Below, piece after piece: positions 24,101 to 32,209 of a DNA stretch of 64,000 nucleotides (positions within the stretch are counted from its first letter, which is position 1; every line of letters begins with the position of its first letter). The DNA is from Hibiscus mutabilis. Its lineage: Eukaryota; Streptophyta; Magnoliopsida; Malvales; Malvaceae. The translations under genes were made by a program, and so were the position numbers. The stretch covers positions 7,254,001 to 7,318,000 of the forward strand of contig CM033741.1 of assembly GCA_019671005.1 (NCBI GenBank). The letters run 5' to 3'. The notes under the pieces are model-generated. The model saw nothing but the letters and a program-made list of their open reading frames with translations, made no database searches and had not been told where the DNA came from.

Positions 24101-27100
24101 TGTAGTGTTACTGTTGGCAACGTTTCGTACTCCACAACAGTTATTGAGATAAATATTTGCATTGCTTGTAATCAAGTCGGTAGCTCTTTAAACGATTTAT
24201 CCCAATTGCCGTAAACAAACGTAATCGCCTTTTGCTTCGCCATCCACGACTTATAGTAAGATGTGATGTATCTAAGCTGTACACTGATCGATGCTACCAA
24301 CACTGGAATGGAGATTCTCAGATTCTTCTCAACCAACAACTTTGTGTAAGCGCATATCAAATTAGAGTCAAGATTTATGTGGTCCTCTAAGATTGAAGTC
24401 ATGGTACAAGAGTGTTGATCATTGAACCTTGTCACCTTTTACATCTTCTTTCGTTTCAGATACGAAACTCTTATCCTCCAGTTATATTTACTCTTATAAT
24501 TCAAGCACCTTACGCAATATGTTCCGCTATAAGATTTAGCAATGCAAGATTGCATATGGCGTTTGACGCAGTACTCCTTAGTTGCTAGCTAAGCATTTTT
24601 CTTTGTTTCGAATAAAGCTCTGAGTTCCAACTCTCCGTCGGTTGAAGCTGAAGAATGAGAAAATACACGTGCCTCATATTCTGGATCCCGCATGGCAGCA
24701 TAGTCCACCTTATACATGTGGACTGGAGGCTCGTAAGCTAGAAGATTGGGTTTCGGTTGCTAAGGCTCCAATTGAACATAACCCCAAACCGTTGGCTCGT
24801 TGACCCATCTATATCTAGCAGACGTTGCTGCCCAAACATCTTCCTCAACATCAAGATCATGGCCCTAAGCAGCAGCTGTCCTAAGAACATCAACACCAAA
24901 AATATTTTCAGTGACACAATCCATCGTGATATGAACTCCGCCTGAAATGTCAACATATTAGAAATACATTTTAAAAAATATATTGTACCATACTACAAAA
25001 GTTAATTTCACTTACCCGATTTTAAAATATTCTATCACACCCAATGAGTCTCTTAATTTCTCCAAAATCCTCCCCAAAACTCTCTCAAACCTTAAACTTA
25101 AAAAAACAAAATAACACAAAGGTCTCGGGCAGCTGCAACATATATGCACACCCAGGGGCATGTAAAACTACACAAGACACCACCTAAATCCTAAATAATT
25201 TAATTAATATAATTTCGTTATTTATGAAAAAAAAAACATAAACCCCATGTAAATTTCTTTATTTCAAAAATAATTGAAGAAAACATAATTGCAGAGCTTA
25301 CATTAAAGCAAAAAGGAACCGAATTGAAAACAAAATTTCTAGCATAAACAAAATTATGAAATTAGGATCTTGTCGTCAGCTGCAGATGGAGTCCTAGTTG
25401 CATGTCGCCCTCTGCAGATGGCGTTCTCCCGAAAATCTTGCAGCCTTGTACGCCTTCTGCGCGTAGCGTCTTGTCGAGCCAGCTTTATTCTGCTGCCACG
25501 GCTGACAAACAGACTGTAACTGGCTGAGCTCGTTGGATTCGCGGCTCAAATATTGTATTTTAACTTAAGATGCCACCTGCATATGGCGTCTTACTCACGG
25601 TAAAAATTTAATAATAAACAATTACAAGACGCCACCTGCAGGTAGCGTATTGCCTGTTACTGTAATTTTTACCGTAAATACTCAATTATACCTCAACGCA
25701 CCACACATCCCTAAATTTCATTTGGGGATGCATTATTCACCAAAAGTTACCCTATGTAATGCACAAAAATTACCATAAAAGTGTAATATGAAAAATTTTC
25801 AAATGGACAGAAAAAAGCCCTTGGGGTAAAAATGACACAAGCTGGTACAAACGTTCAATCACCTCAAACAGCTGGCCCCAGTCTTAGGCTTTTGCATAAT
25901 CTAAGGCATTGCCATTTGCAAAAACTGAAAGTAGTTGAACGCACAGAGGCTCTACCAAGCCACTATTCGCATTGGAGCTCTGAAACGACAATTCACGCTA
26001 AAAAAGCCCGAAAAAGATGTTTACCTTCAGGCTTGCACTTTCTCTGACAAGCAGCAAAAGAAAATGGAGATAAAACATGAAAAGATAAAGAAATGAAATG
26101 ATAAACAAAGATGATCATCAACAGGCATTGCAATGCAAAGCCACGATAGAGTTAAGGAACGATAGAGTTAAAAACGGGCTAAAAAATACACAATTGAAAT
26201 GTTATCAAAACGCATTACGTTTGAATTGTGTCTTGGGATAATATTTATGTTGCAATAAAAAATATTATAAAAATATAATATTTTGATTGTGTGAGTAACA
26301 TTTTATGTTTTGTATTTCCTAATATTTCGATTGTAACTTAAGTTGTTACTTGTACCAATTGAAAATGTTACATGTTTTTGTAACATTTTGGTTGTACCTC
26401 ACCCCCTGATGACACTGATTGCAGCGGAGGAAAAAGATCAATCCCTATGGGAAACTCAGGACAGGAATGGTCTGCACCATCTCTAGGGTTTCTTCTGTTT
26501 TCTGCTAGTGGTAATACCATATTATTGAAGTACTCGAAAGATTATCCTTTCTGTAATGGGTTCTCATCATTAGCATAAAATGATATATATACCAAGAACC
26601 TACAAAACCCAAGTTTTCCCTGCCAATTGCAGGGATTCAAGCGAGGCTTTAATAGACTGATTTCAGCTGTATTCAGCTCTTTGGGGTAAATTTCCTAGGG
26701 TAATTGGGGCAGATAATGAAGGCATGGAAAGAGAAATAGAAGACGAAGACATGGGAAAAAACAAGAATCCAAAGATTAAACAAATCCAAAAGAAAGACTA
26801 GTACTGTAATACTCTGACTTGTGGAAGAGAAAGGAACTGACCAGAAGGGCCTGTGCAGAGATTGCGAAGCTGCATCTCAATCTTGTTTACAAAAGTGGCC
26901 GCTTCATCAAATGGCCTTGAAATATCAGATTTGTATTTCACCAACACATCGCAGTAAGTTTCCTGCACAAATTAAACACCAGACCATGTCCATGAACATA
27001 GATATACAAAAGTAAGTTTCAAAGCTCGCAAAGAACGAGAGAAACCATGAACTCGTCGAGCTCAGGATCGGCTCCCAAGCAAGCAGGAACCGTATCCCGC

Positions 27101-27924
27101 TTGTTAACATCGGTCTCCGTCAGAATTTCGTCTAATATCCTCGCCATCTCCGGAGGTGCTCCGACCTAAAAAGAAGAAAGGCTACAAAGAGCTTAGAACA
27201 ATACTCAAAGCACAGTTCCCACAGACTGCATAGTGCATACACTCTATTTGATGAAATATTTCATGAGATAATTCCTATAAAATTATGGGATTTGATCGAG
27301 CAAGAGTTTCTTTAAGAAAAAGGGTTGGATCTTGAAATTGAAGAAAAAACACAGTGCAAACTAGCTAGCTCGAGACTAAAAACCTTCGTAAACCCTCGTT
27401 AATGGCGGAAATTTAAAACACGACTAACAAAGCAACAGTAGCAAATACTATCCTTGATGTCCCTGCACATATCATCTACAGTACCGTCATATATCCTATT
27501 TAATGAAGCTACAGTGAAAAAAAAGAAAGGGAAAAAACGCTTGAAATTCTGTAAAACCTGATTTTTTTCAGTGAATTGATTGCACCAGAAATAGAAAAAA
27601 AACAAAGAAAACCCTTTTATTTGTTTTAGTTCCTTTCACCTTCTGGCAATCAATATAAGCCTCCAGCAAACGAGGATAATAAGGGTGAGAGGCAATTTTT
27701 GCTTTGATCACGTTTGAAATGCCCACTTCTCGTTGAATTTTAGGTCCGGCTTCGGAGTTGGCGGAGGCGAGGGAGATTAACTCATCGGATCCAAACGCCG
27801 GAACCCGATCGGGAAAACAACGCCGATCCTGGTAATCGGAAGGGAGGGTCATGTTTTCCGGTGACATTAAGGCGTTGTCAACGTGCTGATCTCCCATGGA
27901 GTATAATCCGTACATTCCATCCAT
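12191..27924 (-). CDS. KNAT2: Class I KNOX homeobox transcription factor (KNAT2/KNAT6-like), five exons
   Basis: TALE homeodomain factor of the class that maintains shoot meristems and organ boundaries; it acts in the nucleus, normally with BELL partners. Exons in transcript order: 27640-27924, 27046-27165, 26842-26962, 12401-12624 and 12191-12319. All joins keep phase (95, 40 and 40 codons, a split G/AT codon, 74, then 42 plus TAG) and give 292 residues, against about 310 in Arabidopsis KNAT2. KNOX1: ~residues 70-110 (KIASHPYYPRLLEAYIDCQK, VGAPPEMARILDEI). KNOX2: ~125-175 (ADPELDEFMETYCDVLVKYK ... NKIEMQLRNLC). ELK-like: ~193-212. Homeodomain: ~220-282 with recognition helix WFINQRKRHW. I chose the internal Met of MDGMYG because family members begin MDxMxG; an in-frame ATG lies five codons upstream. 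Oddities: ELK reads GLK, the usual WW is WR, STGLD is TTVVD, WKPSE is WNLSE, and there is a KE-rich insertion. No frameshift or stop was seen. Intron 3 is 14.2 kb and full of transposons. Confidence 0.88.
12479..12515 (-). repeat. In-frame GAGAAG microsatellite in KNOX exon 4
   Basis: The coding strand repeats GAGAAG/AAG triplets, encoding the alternating Lys-Glu run in SKKKEKEKEKKKKGKLP. Family members usually have a plain SKKKKKGKLP linker here, between ELK and the homeodomain, so about seven residues appear to have been added by in-frame slippage. The reading frame is kept. Confidence 0.8.
13064..13108. repeat. (GAAAGA)n microsatellite in KNOX intron 3
   Basis: About seven near-perfect copies of GAAAGA. 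Long Lys/Glu and Ser/Leu open frames across it on both strands are products of the repeat and not genes. Confidence 0.9.
13110..14689. other. Intron 3 sequence, no gene seen
   Basis: AT-rich DNA with hints of old inserts: 'agcacctttaaat' near 13210 and a partly complementary 'aaaggtgctacttta' near 13530 could be ends of a decayed element. Telomere-like 'aaaccataactcttaaccat' runs occur near 13850. Nothing coding is supported. Confidence 0.5.
14690..15030. repeat. Dispersed 'gggacggagcca' repeat fragment
   Basis: Starts with 'gagggacggagccaca', which is the reverse complement of the 'gttcgtccctg' type end of a repeat at about 52296-52452, and continues with cccctaaaattt-like text. It then passes into short internal near-repeats of 'tttttaaaacccttcaattt' type. 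Related fragments lie at 51236-51390 and 63780-64000. I cannot name the family. Confidence 0.45.
15031..15821. other. Intron 3 sequence, no gene seen
   Basis: Roughly 800 bp of mixed-composition DNA. Two overlapping opposite-strand open frames of 65-69 codons (15073-15338) show no recognisable domain, no splice context and no neighbour support, so I do not call them. Confidence 0.5.
15822..16066. mobile_element. Small MITE with telomere-like interior
   Basis: The ends are inverted: 'aaaatctttgatacaca' on the left and, in reverse complement, 'aaaattttgatacacag' on the right. The ~200 bp between them is degenerate 'gggttagggttttaattt' type sequence. No clear target duplication could be fixed. 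It sits in KNOX intron 3. Confidence 0.55.
16067..16869. other. Intron 3 sequence upstream of the Mutator-like element
   Basis: No gene, tRNA or clear repeat end found. It includes a 9-base candidate target duplication at 16861-16869 (tatgtggtg). Confidence 0.5.
16870..17300 (+). repeat. MULE outer terminal region, left, with repeated GGCGTCTTG/CTGCAG motif
   Basis: Non-coding terminal segment. It carries several short copies, in both orientations, of a motif near 'ctgcaggtggcgtcttg': 'ggtggcgtcttgtaatt' near 16970, 'gcaggcggcgtcttgagtt' near 17023, 'acaagacgcctcgcgcag' near 17130, and 'gacgtcatctgcag' and 'gacgccatct' near 17180-17220. The right terminus has the same arrangement, often with better-preserved copies. 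Confidence 0.7.
17679..19870 (+). pseudogene. MuDR-type MULE transposase, left arm, decayed
   Basis: Would encode the element's DDE transposase. Readable parts in order: an acidic N-terminus (MADDDVELLDADDVDV); a MuDR N-terminal zinc-binding segment around 17895-18173 (VRRHVQSCVAKSDNEIYCVR); the transposase core around 18252-18746 (MIQIDDTWLYKKY, IFPIAFAIVKKENIDGWKFF); a SWIM zinc finger near 19490-19550 (CDCDYFQAYRYPCSHAIVAC); and a CCHC knuckle near 19789-19832 (CVLCRGTSHTRDKC), ending at TAA 19868. Damage: TGA at the GTT-TGA-GGT site (TGG in the right arm), a stop after the first block at ~18171, a frameshift in the T run at ~18738, and others. The 3' end converges on the PMD remnant of the same arm. 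Confidence 0.85.
20147..20762 (-). pseudogene. Plant-mobile-domain gene, C-terminal fragment (left arm copy)
   Basis: The - strand reads SFIACWNNRYLFVTTDVTSY, then a variable tail (PPPYLPSPPVFTLLYAEDMY). It is the inverted copy of the end of the loop PMD gene. Copying stops at 20760-20762, exactly where the loop begins, so the N-terminal two thirds are absent here. It is frameshifted and not expressible as a whole protein. Confidence 0.75.
20774..22454 (+). pseudogene. Plant mobile domain (PMD, MAIN/MAIL-like) gene in MULE, decayed
   Basis: PMD proteins occur in plant transposons and as host proteins (MAIN, MAIL1) linked to silencing and genome stability. Readable order: LISALIERWRPETHTF; after a one-base loss near 20819, HFSVEE, stop, SITLQDIPLQLGVPIN; then YAMCDQFLEKI, LTWLENAFRV, ACTARAYILQLIGGVLMPDK (20896-21180); then, past three stops, GSTILAFLY, GGCHILLLSWA and DNPVEFPLAGR (to ~21360); then VPLIHFSVVEFQYADRVSLQ and ENFIAHWNNRYLYVSTDVTP (21663-21923); and a proline-rich tail to TAA at 22454. 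Stops at 20839, 21178 (TAG, expected TGG) and ~21288 (TGA, expected TGG) include G-to-A type changes. An intron may lie near 21360-21430. It converges with the right-arm transposase. Confidence 0.8.
22736..24956 (-). pseudogene. MuDR-type MULE transposase, right arm, decayed
   Basis: Inverted counterpart of the left-arm transposase. The best-preserved part is the SWIM region and downstream tail at 22797-23084 (MCSHAIVACMHVR, NQEYWPTNPIYEEWLLNPRL). The core start is at 24172-24435 (LICAYTKLLVEKNLRISIPV), and N-terminal sequence extends to ~24956. Its stops and shifts mostly differ from those in the left arm, so the arms decayed separately after the inverted duplication. The terminal stop codon found in the left arm is not conserved. 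Confidence 0.82.
25340..25752 (-). repeat. MULE outer terminal region, right
   Basis: Reverse complement of 16870-17300, with the same clustered motif: 'gatggcgttctcccg' near 25428, 'gtagcgtcttgtcgag' near 25463, 'catatggcgtcttactc' near 25580 and 'caagacgccacctgcag' near 25625. It is followed by the candidate target duplication at 25753-25761. Confidence 0.7.
25762..26841. other. Remainder of KNOX intron 3 (proximal part)
   Basis: No gene found. A short open frame at 25832-26047 has no recognisable domain. A T/A-rich patch with recurring 'gtaacattttggttgta' and 'gtaacattttatgtttt' lies at 26190-26400 and looks like a decayed short repeat. Confidence 0.5.
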
Positions 27925-28491
27925 GAAAAACAACGTCACTTGGAGAAAAACACTAATAAAAAGAGGAAATTAATGATTTTTAAAAGATTAAAAAGGTTGA
28001 AGATAAAGGTTATGGTAGAGTTATGGATTTTGGCTAAAATTTTGTTTTTACCATTACGTGTTGATATGTAACGTTAAACTACACTGAATACCACTAAACT
28101 TTAAATTAAGTATTAGTTATATTGTTAAATTAAAATTAAAATTATTTTAATATTAATTTTAGTTTAAACTTTAATTATATAACTGAATTATTAAAATTAA
28201 TGATATAAACAAATTTTAACGGTTTTACGTGCAATTACGTAAAAAAATCTTAACAATATAATGATATAATTAAAATTTTAAATAAAGTTTAGTACAAAAA
28301 ATATCAAATTTTAATCCAGTGTTATTATTAATACTAATTTTAAAGTTCACTAATATCTAATATAATTTACAATTGTTTTTTTTAATTGTCTAGAGGGTAA
28401 GACTAGAAGATTGAATTCGATGGAAATGAAGTGCCAGAAAAGACCTCTTAAGGTTGGTGTCACGAGTTATTTTCAAATATAACTATATATT
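27925..28491 (-). promoter_or_regulatory. KNOX 5' flank, cut short by a retrotransposon
   Basis: About 567 bp separate the KNOX start codon from the left edge of a 17.9-kb LTR element. This is the only ancestral-looking upstream DNA next to the gene. It is AT-rich; no convincing TATA position was fixed. Any more distal native promoter is now about 18 kb away. Confidence 0.6.
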
Positions 28492-30038
28492 TGTCGCGAC
28501 CATTTTTTAAAAATCAAGACGTGTAAAAATAGCCTAACGATCGATTTTTTTTAAAATTTAGGGTTTTAACCTTTTTTAATTTAATCTTAAAAATTTAGGG
28601 TTTTTTCGTATTAAATCTAATTTCCTTTTATTTTTCCTTAAAAACATTTTGGAGTCGCCACCGATCACTTTGAGGTAGACCGGACACCGAAAAACAAACC
28701 AGAGATTCTGTCTAAAAAGTGGGTTCGGGAGTCGGTTACGTGTAGGAAGGATTAGCACCCCTACGAACGCCCATTATCGGTACCTTTAATTTTACGTGGC
28801 ATTTCGAATAATTATTTGAATTTAATTTATCACATAATTATAAAATGAATTTTAATTCCGAATGCATATATCCTTTTATAAGGAAATTTATTTTGTTCAA
28901 ATACGAGATTAAAAGCACCCCGTTAGGTGGCACCCCATTCGTATTTTAAAAATGAATTTCCAACATAAAAGGTTTTTAATGAATGATATTTTATTGTCTT
29001 GTCAATTTTAAGTTCTATTCCTAAAAAAGATCTATTTAATTAATTGTTTAAATCTATGAATATTAATTAATTTAAGGGCTTTTATGAGAAAATGTCATTT
29101 TTATGAACACCTTCCATATATTTAAAGCCTTTAAATTAATCATATTCCTAATTAATTATTTCTTTTAATTAATTAAAGTTCTTGTCCTAATTAAGGCTCT
29201 AACAATTTATTATTTAATTATAAGTGAAAATGTATATCGAATATACACCTTTATGACAAAGGCTGAGATAACACCCCATTGTAAACAATGGAACACCATC
29301 CAGATTTGAACCTCAAAGATTATATTCGATATACATTTAATTAACTACAATGTATTTAATTAATTATTTAGTTTTAATTAAAGACTAAATTAATATTCAA
29401 TTATAAGTGTAATTTATATACTAAATATATTCATTAAAATCCATATTGAGATAACACCCCATTGTAAACATTGGAACACTATCCAAATTAGGATTTTAAA
29501 TCTTATATTCAATACATTTAATTACTACAATTATCTATCCTATTTTAATTATTGAATCCTAATTAGAGAAACCTAGGTTAAAGGCTCTACCAGATTAATT
29601 AAACTAGGTATATTTAATTATCTAACATTTAATTCTATATGCCTAACTTAAAACATGCACCACACATATAAATTAATTTCATTTAATTAAATTAAACAAT
29701 TAAATAAATAATTAGAATAAAACAAAATTGTACACTAAACTGATTTTTATTAAAACAGTGACTAAATTGAAAGGTTTACAAACTATACTGACCAATTACA
29801 AGATTGAGTGACCGAATTACAAGAATACAAATCTAAGGGGTACAATTATGGGATTATGGGACTAAATTGGGAAAATTACAAAATTTTAAAGCTCAATTTA
29901 GGGAGAAAATGGACTAAATTGAAAGGATGCAAGTATTGGGCAAAAACCAAATGATCCCCGCATAAAAACACGCGGGTTGCCAGCCCAACCCGGATTCACT
30001 CGCGAGTCTTCTCATACCCGTTGCCGTTTCGGTTTGGC

Positions 30039-30045
30039 TATAAAA
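30039..30045 (+). promoter_or_regulatory. TATA-like box, + strand, in the 3' LTR (antisense to the element)
   Basis: TATAAAA in 'ggctataaaacccttg', followed by a C/T-rich stretch ('ttctctctcttctctcat') resembling a plant transcription start region. It points away from KNOX, against element sense. A matching site is at 44893-44899 in the other LTR. Confidence 0.45.
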
Positions 30046-31159
30046 CCCTTGTTTCAAGGCTTAACTCTCATTTCCGTCCTTCCCACCCTCTCTCATGCTT
30101 CTCTCTCTTCTCTCATATCCTCTCAACTTAAACTTCATTTACCCAGAAAATTCTCCCAAAAACGGACCAAACTCACAAAACCAATCATGTTCTTCCCGTG
30201 TTCATTTAAAATCTCCATTCGATCTGCCTTGAATACTCCAAACTATTCATTTCATGTTTATTTTCGATCTACCCTTATATTCACCCAAAATTAGATCATT
30301 GTTCTTCACAATTCCTCCTTTTGATATTAAAAAACACTAGAATCATTACCCAAACTTGTTCATAAAGATCAAAACCTAATTCTCCCAAAATTCAACACCA
30401 TTTTGTATACACTTTCCGTTTTGATCCCTAGAAACACTAAACAACTTCCTTAACACGTTTCTAAAGATCAAAACCCCCAAAGCCTTCCAAATTCTTAGCT
30501 GTTCATCCTAAACTCCCCGAATCCTAAAATCTCAGCCTTAGACCACCTTGCCTACCGCCCTTAGATCTAGGATCACCCCACTCAAACACTCTGGCCTGTT
30601 CGTCGGCCGCCGAAGGTGACGCTGGCCACCGACGGTTGTCTCCGGTCATCCTTTTCGACCAAACCTAAATTTTCGGCCACCATTTGGTTCTTTTTCGGTG
30701 ACCGGTCACCGCCGCGAGGCCATTTTCGGCTGTCGTCCACCGCCGCCTAAAAACCCTAAAACTTTAAAAAAAAAACCTCCCATTTTCACCCTCAACCTAG
30801 ATCTAAGCCCGGATTCAACTGAATCCTCCCATCTTCCCCACCTAGACTTCCTACCCGTACTTTCATCGCTCTTTTTCGACTCTGCCAAAAAAACTCTGAC
30901 GACCACTACAAACACTTCGGCAAAACTCAAGATAAGTTTCTGACAACTTATATTAATTGCTTACTGTTTTTGCATTAAAACTTACCTTCCGATCTCGGCG
31001 ATATAGATCCGATGACAAGTCCAGCGACTGTTTATCTTCTCCGACGACCCCTAATATCTTTGGTAACTCCTCGACTCCATCTCTCTCTTCAATTACTCAA
31101 GTAATAATTGTGTAATTATTGCCAGATCATTAATTGCTTAATTTTCTCTCTCTGTAGGG

Positions 31160-31167
31160 TATTTATA
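31160..31167 (-). promoter_or_regulatory. TATA-like box, - strand, in the 3' LTR (element sense, towards KNOX)
   Basis: The - strand reads 'aactataaataccctacaga' followed by GAGAGA, a good plant core promoter pattern. It gives a U3 of about 310 bp. Transcription from this LTR copy would run into KNOX, starting about 3.2 kb upstream of its ATG. The counterpart in the 5' LTR is 46065-46072. Confidence 0.5.
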
Positions 31168-31472
31168 GTTGTGGTAATGGCTTACAGTAAAGCTTGATCC
31201 GGGTGAAACACAAGAGGACCAATAACCACATGCTACATGGCCATTTTTAGCGGGCAAAAGAAACACAACTGTGTTTCTTGGGCCATTTATCTGACGTTAT
31301 GTACTTGGGTCGGGAAATTCAGATTTTAGGAATGTAAATGGGCTTTGTTTGTACAATTTGGGTTTGAAAGTTTTTGTAATGGGTATGGTAAAATGTAAAC
31401 TGTAAACTTTATTTTGTTTGGGCTTTGTTTATTTATTATTTAATTAGACCCGATCAAAATTCGAGTATAATA

Positions 31473-31492
31473 GCTGCCCCTCTTTTCTCATT
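31473..31492 (-). other. Polypurine tract of the Tat-type element
   Basis: The - strand reads 'tgagaaaagaggggcagc' immediately before the 3' LTR. A purine run in this position primes plus-strand synthesis in LTR elements. Confidence 0.6.
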
Positions 31493-31559
31493 GTTGTGAA
31501 ACAAGGATAGAACAAAGATTGAAAATACACGAATTTTGCTCGAACGTACATCCATCCTC

Positions 31560-32010
31560 TAATCGGCCAAAGTATGAAGTTGTTCTTCTCATTATGAAAT
31601 TCTTCAAACTTTTGCCAAACTGTGGAATTTGAAGCTGTTTTTCTCATTATGAAATTTTTCATCTTCCAAAAGGGCGAACTCTTCTCATTAGGAGCTCTTC
31701 CTTTTCCATCAGGCGAGTTCTTCTCATTAGAAACTCTGTGACGAATTCTTCTCATTAGGAATTATGGAATGAACTCTTCTCATTATGAGTTCCTTTGCTG
31801 GGCGAATTCTTCTCATTAGGAATTCTAAAGCGAACTCTTCTCATTAGGAGCTCCTCATTCTTTGCTAAGCGGATTCTTCTCATTGGGAATCTTGGAACGA
31901 ACTCTTCTTATTAGGAGTTCTTCATTCTTTGCTGAGCGGATTCTTCTCATTAGGAATCCTGAAACGAACTCTTCTCATTATGAGCTCTTCATTCTTGGTA
32001 AATACCTGGT
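31560..32010. repeat. Minisatellite of 'ttcttctcattaggaa' type in the element's 3' region
   Basis: About 13-15 imperfect units of roughly 27-30 bp. Each contains 'cttctcattaggaa' or a close variant, preceded alternately by 'gcgaa(t/c)t' and 'gcggatt'. It is a non-coding 3' UTR repeat. Tat-lineage elements are known to carry variable tandem repeats in this position. Confidence 0.85.
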
Positions 32011-32209
32011 AAAATAGATTAAGATGCTTTGATGAGGGTTAATATGACCCTAATTTCTACATATGATGCATGAACAAAGATACACTGGGAAAAAAGTTGC
32101 CTCTACTTTCTGAGTAACTCATCGAACTCTACTTGATTGTGTTTCTTCATCAATCTTTGATCTATTCTGACACTTCATCTCATACTCTGGATTAGCCATC
32201 AGTCCCTCT

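Larger units (their letters stand above)
16870..25752. mobile_element. Mutator-like element (MULE), 8.9-kb palindrome with plant-mobile-domain gene in the loop
   Basis: Left arm 16870-20760 and right arm 21853-25752 are reverse complements along about 3.9 kb each, at a similarity I would put near 85-90% by eye. The loop 20761-21852 is unique. Outer ends read 'gtaaattttggtgaataatg' on the left and 'gggtaacttttggtgaataa' on the right (reverse-complemented). Flanking 9-mers tatgtggtg (16861-16869) and tatgtaatg (25753-25761) match at 7 of 9 positions, the duplication length expected of Mutator elements. Each arm holds a decayed MuDR-type transposase; the loop and right arm hold a PMD gene. Everything has stops or frameshifts, so it cannot move on its own. 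It lies inside KNOX intron 3. Confidence 0.85.
12625..26841 (-). other. KNOX intron 3, 14.2 kb, repeat-filled
   Basis: GT donor (GTCAGT on the - strand) at 26836-26841 and CAG acceptor at 12625-12627 bound this interval. Splicing it joins ...CTGPS to DESWDRDVSGG with a split GAT codon. It holds an SSR (13064-13108), a dispersed fragment (14690-15030), a small MITE (15822-16066) and the 8.9-kb Mutator-like element (16870-25752). Intron 3 of class I KNOX genes is a known cis-regulatory region, for example in maize kn1. Confidence 0.8.
28492..31472 (-). repeat. 3' LTR of the Tat-type element
   Basis: On the + strand it starts 'tgtcgcgaccattttt' and ends 'cgagtataata'. In element sense it starts at 31472 and ends at 28492. 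Relative to the 5' LTR it lacks two short blocks, about 61 bp after ~30980 and about 40 bp near ~31180, and has scattered substitutions. It holds two copies of a 'gagataacaccccattgtaa' segment, at ~29268 and ~29448. Its downstream end faces the KNOX gene. Confidence 0.9.

Noticed and set aside
29977..30943. Open frames in the LTR (105 and 81 codons), repeated at 44768-45647
   Set aside because: They occur in both LTR copies, antisense to the element, with no conserved domain; proline/serine-rich translation of CT-rich LTR sequence.
31560..32010. CRISPR-like array (regular short repeats with spacers)
   Set aside because: Eukaryotic context; the units are imperfect and contiguous, with no unique spacers of constant length; it is a retrotransposon 3' UTR minisatellite.
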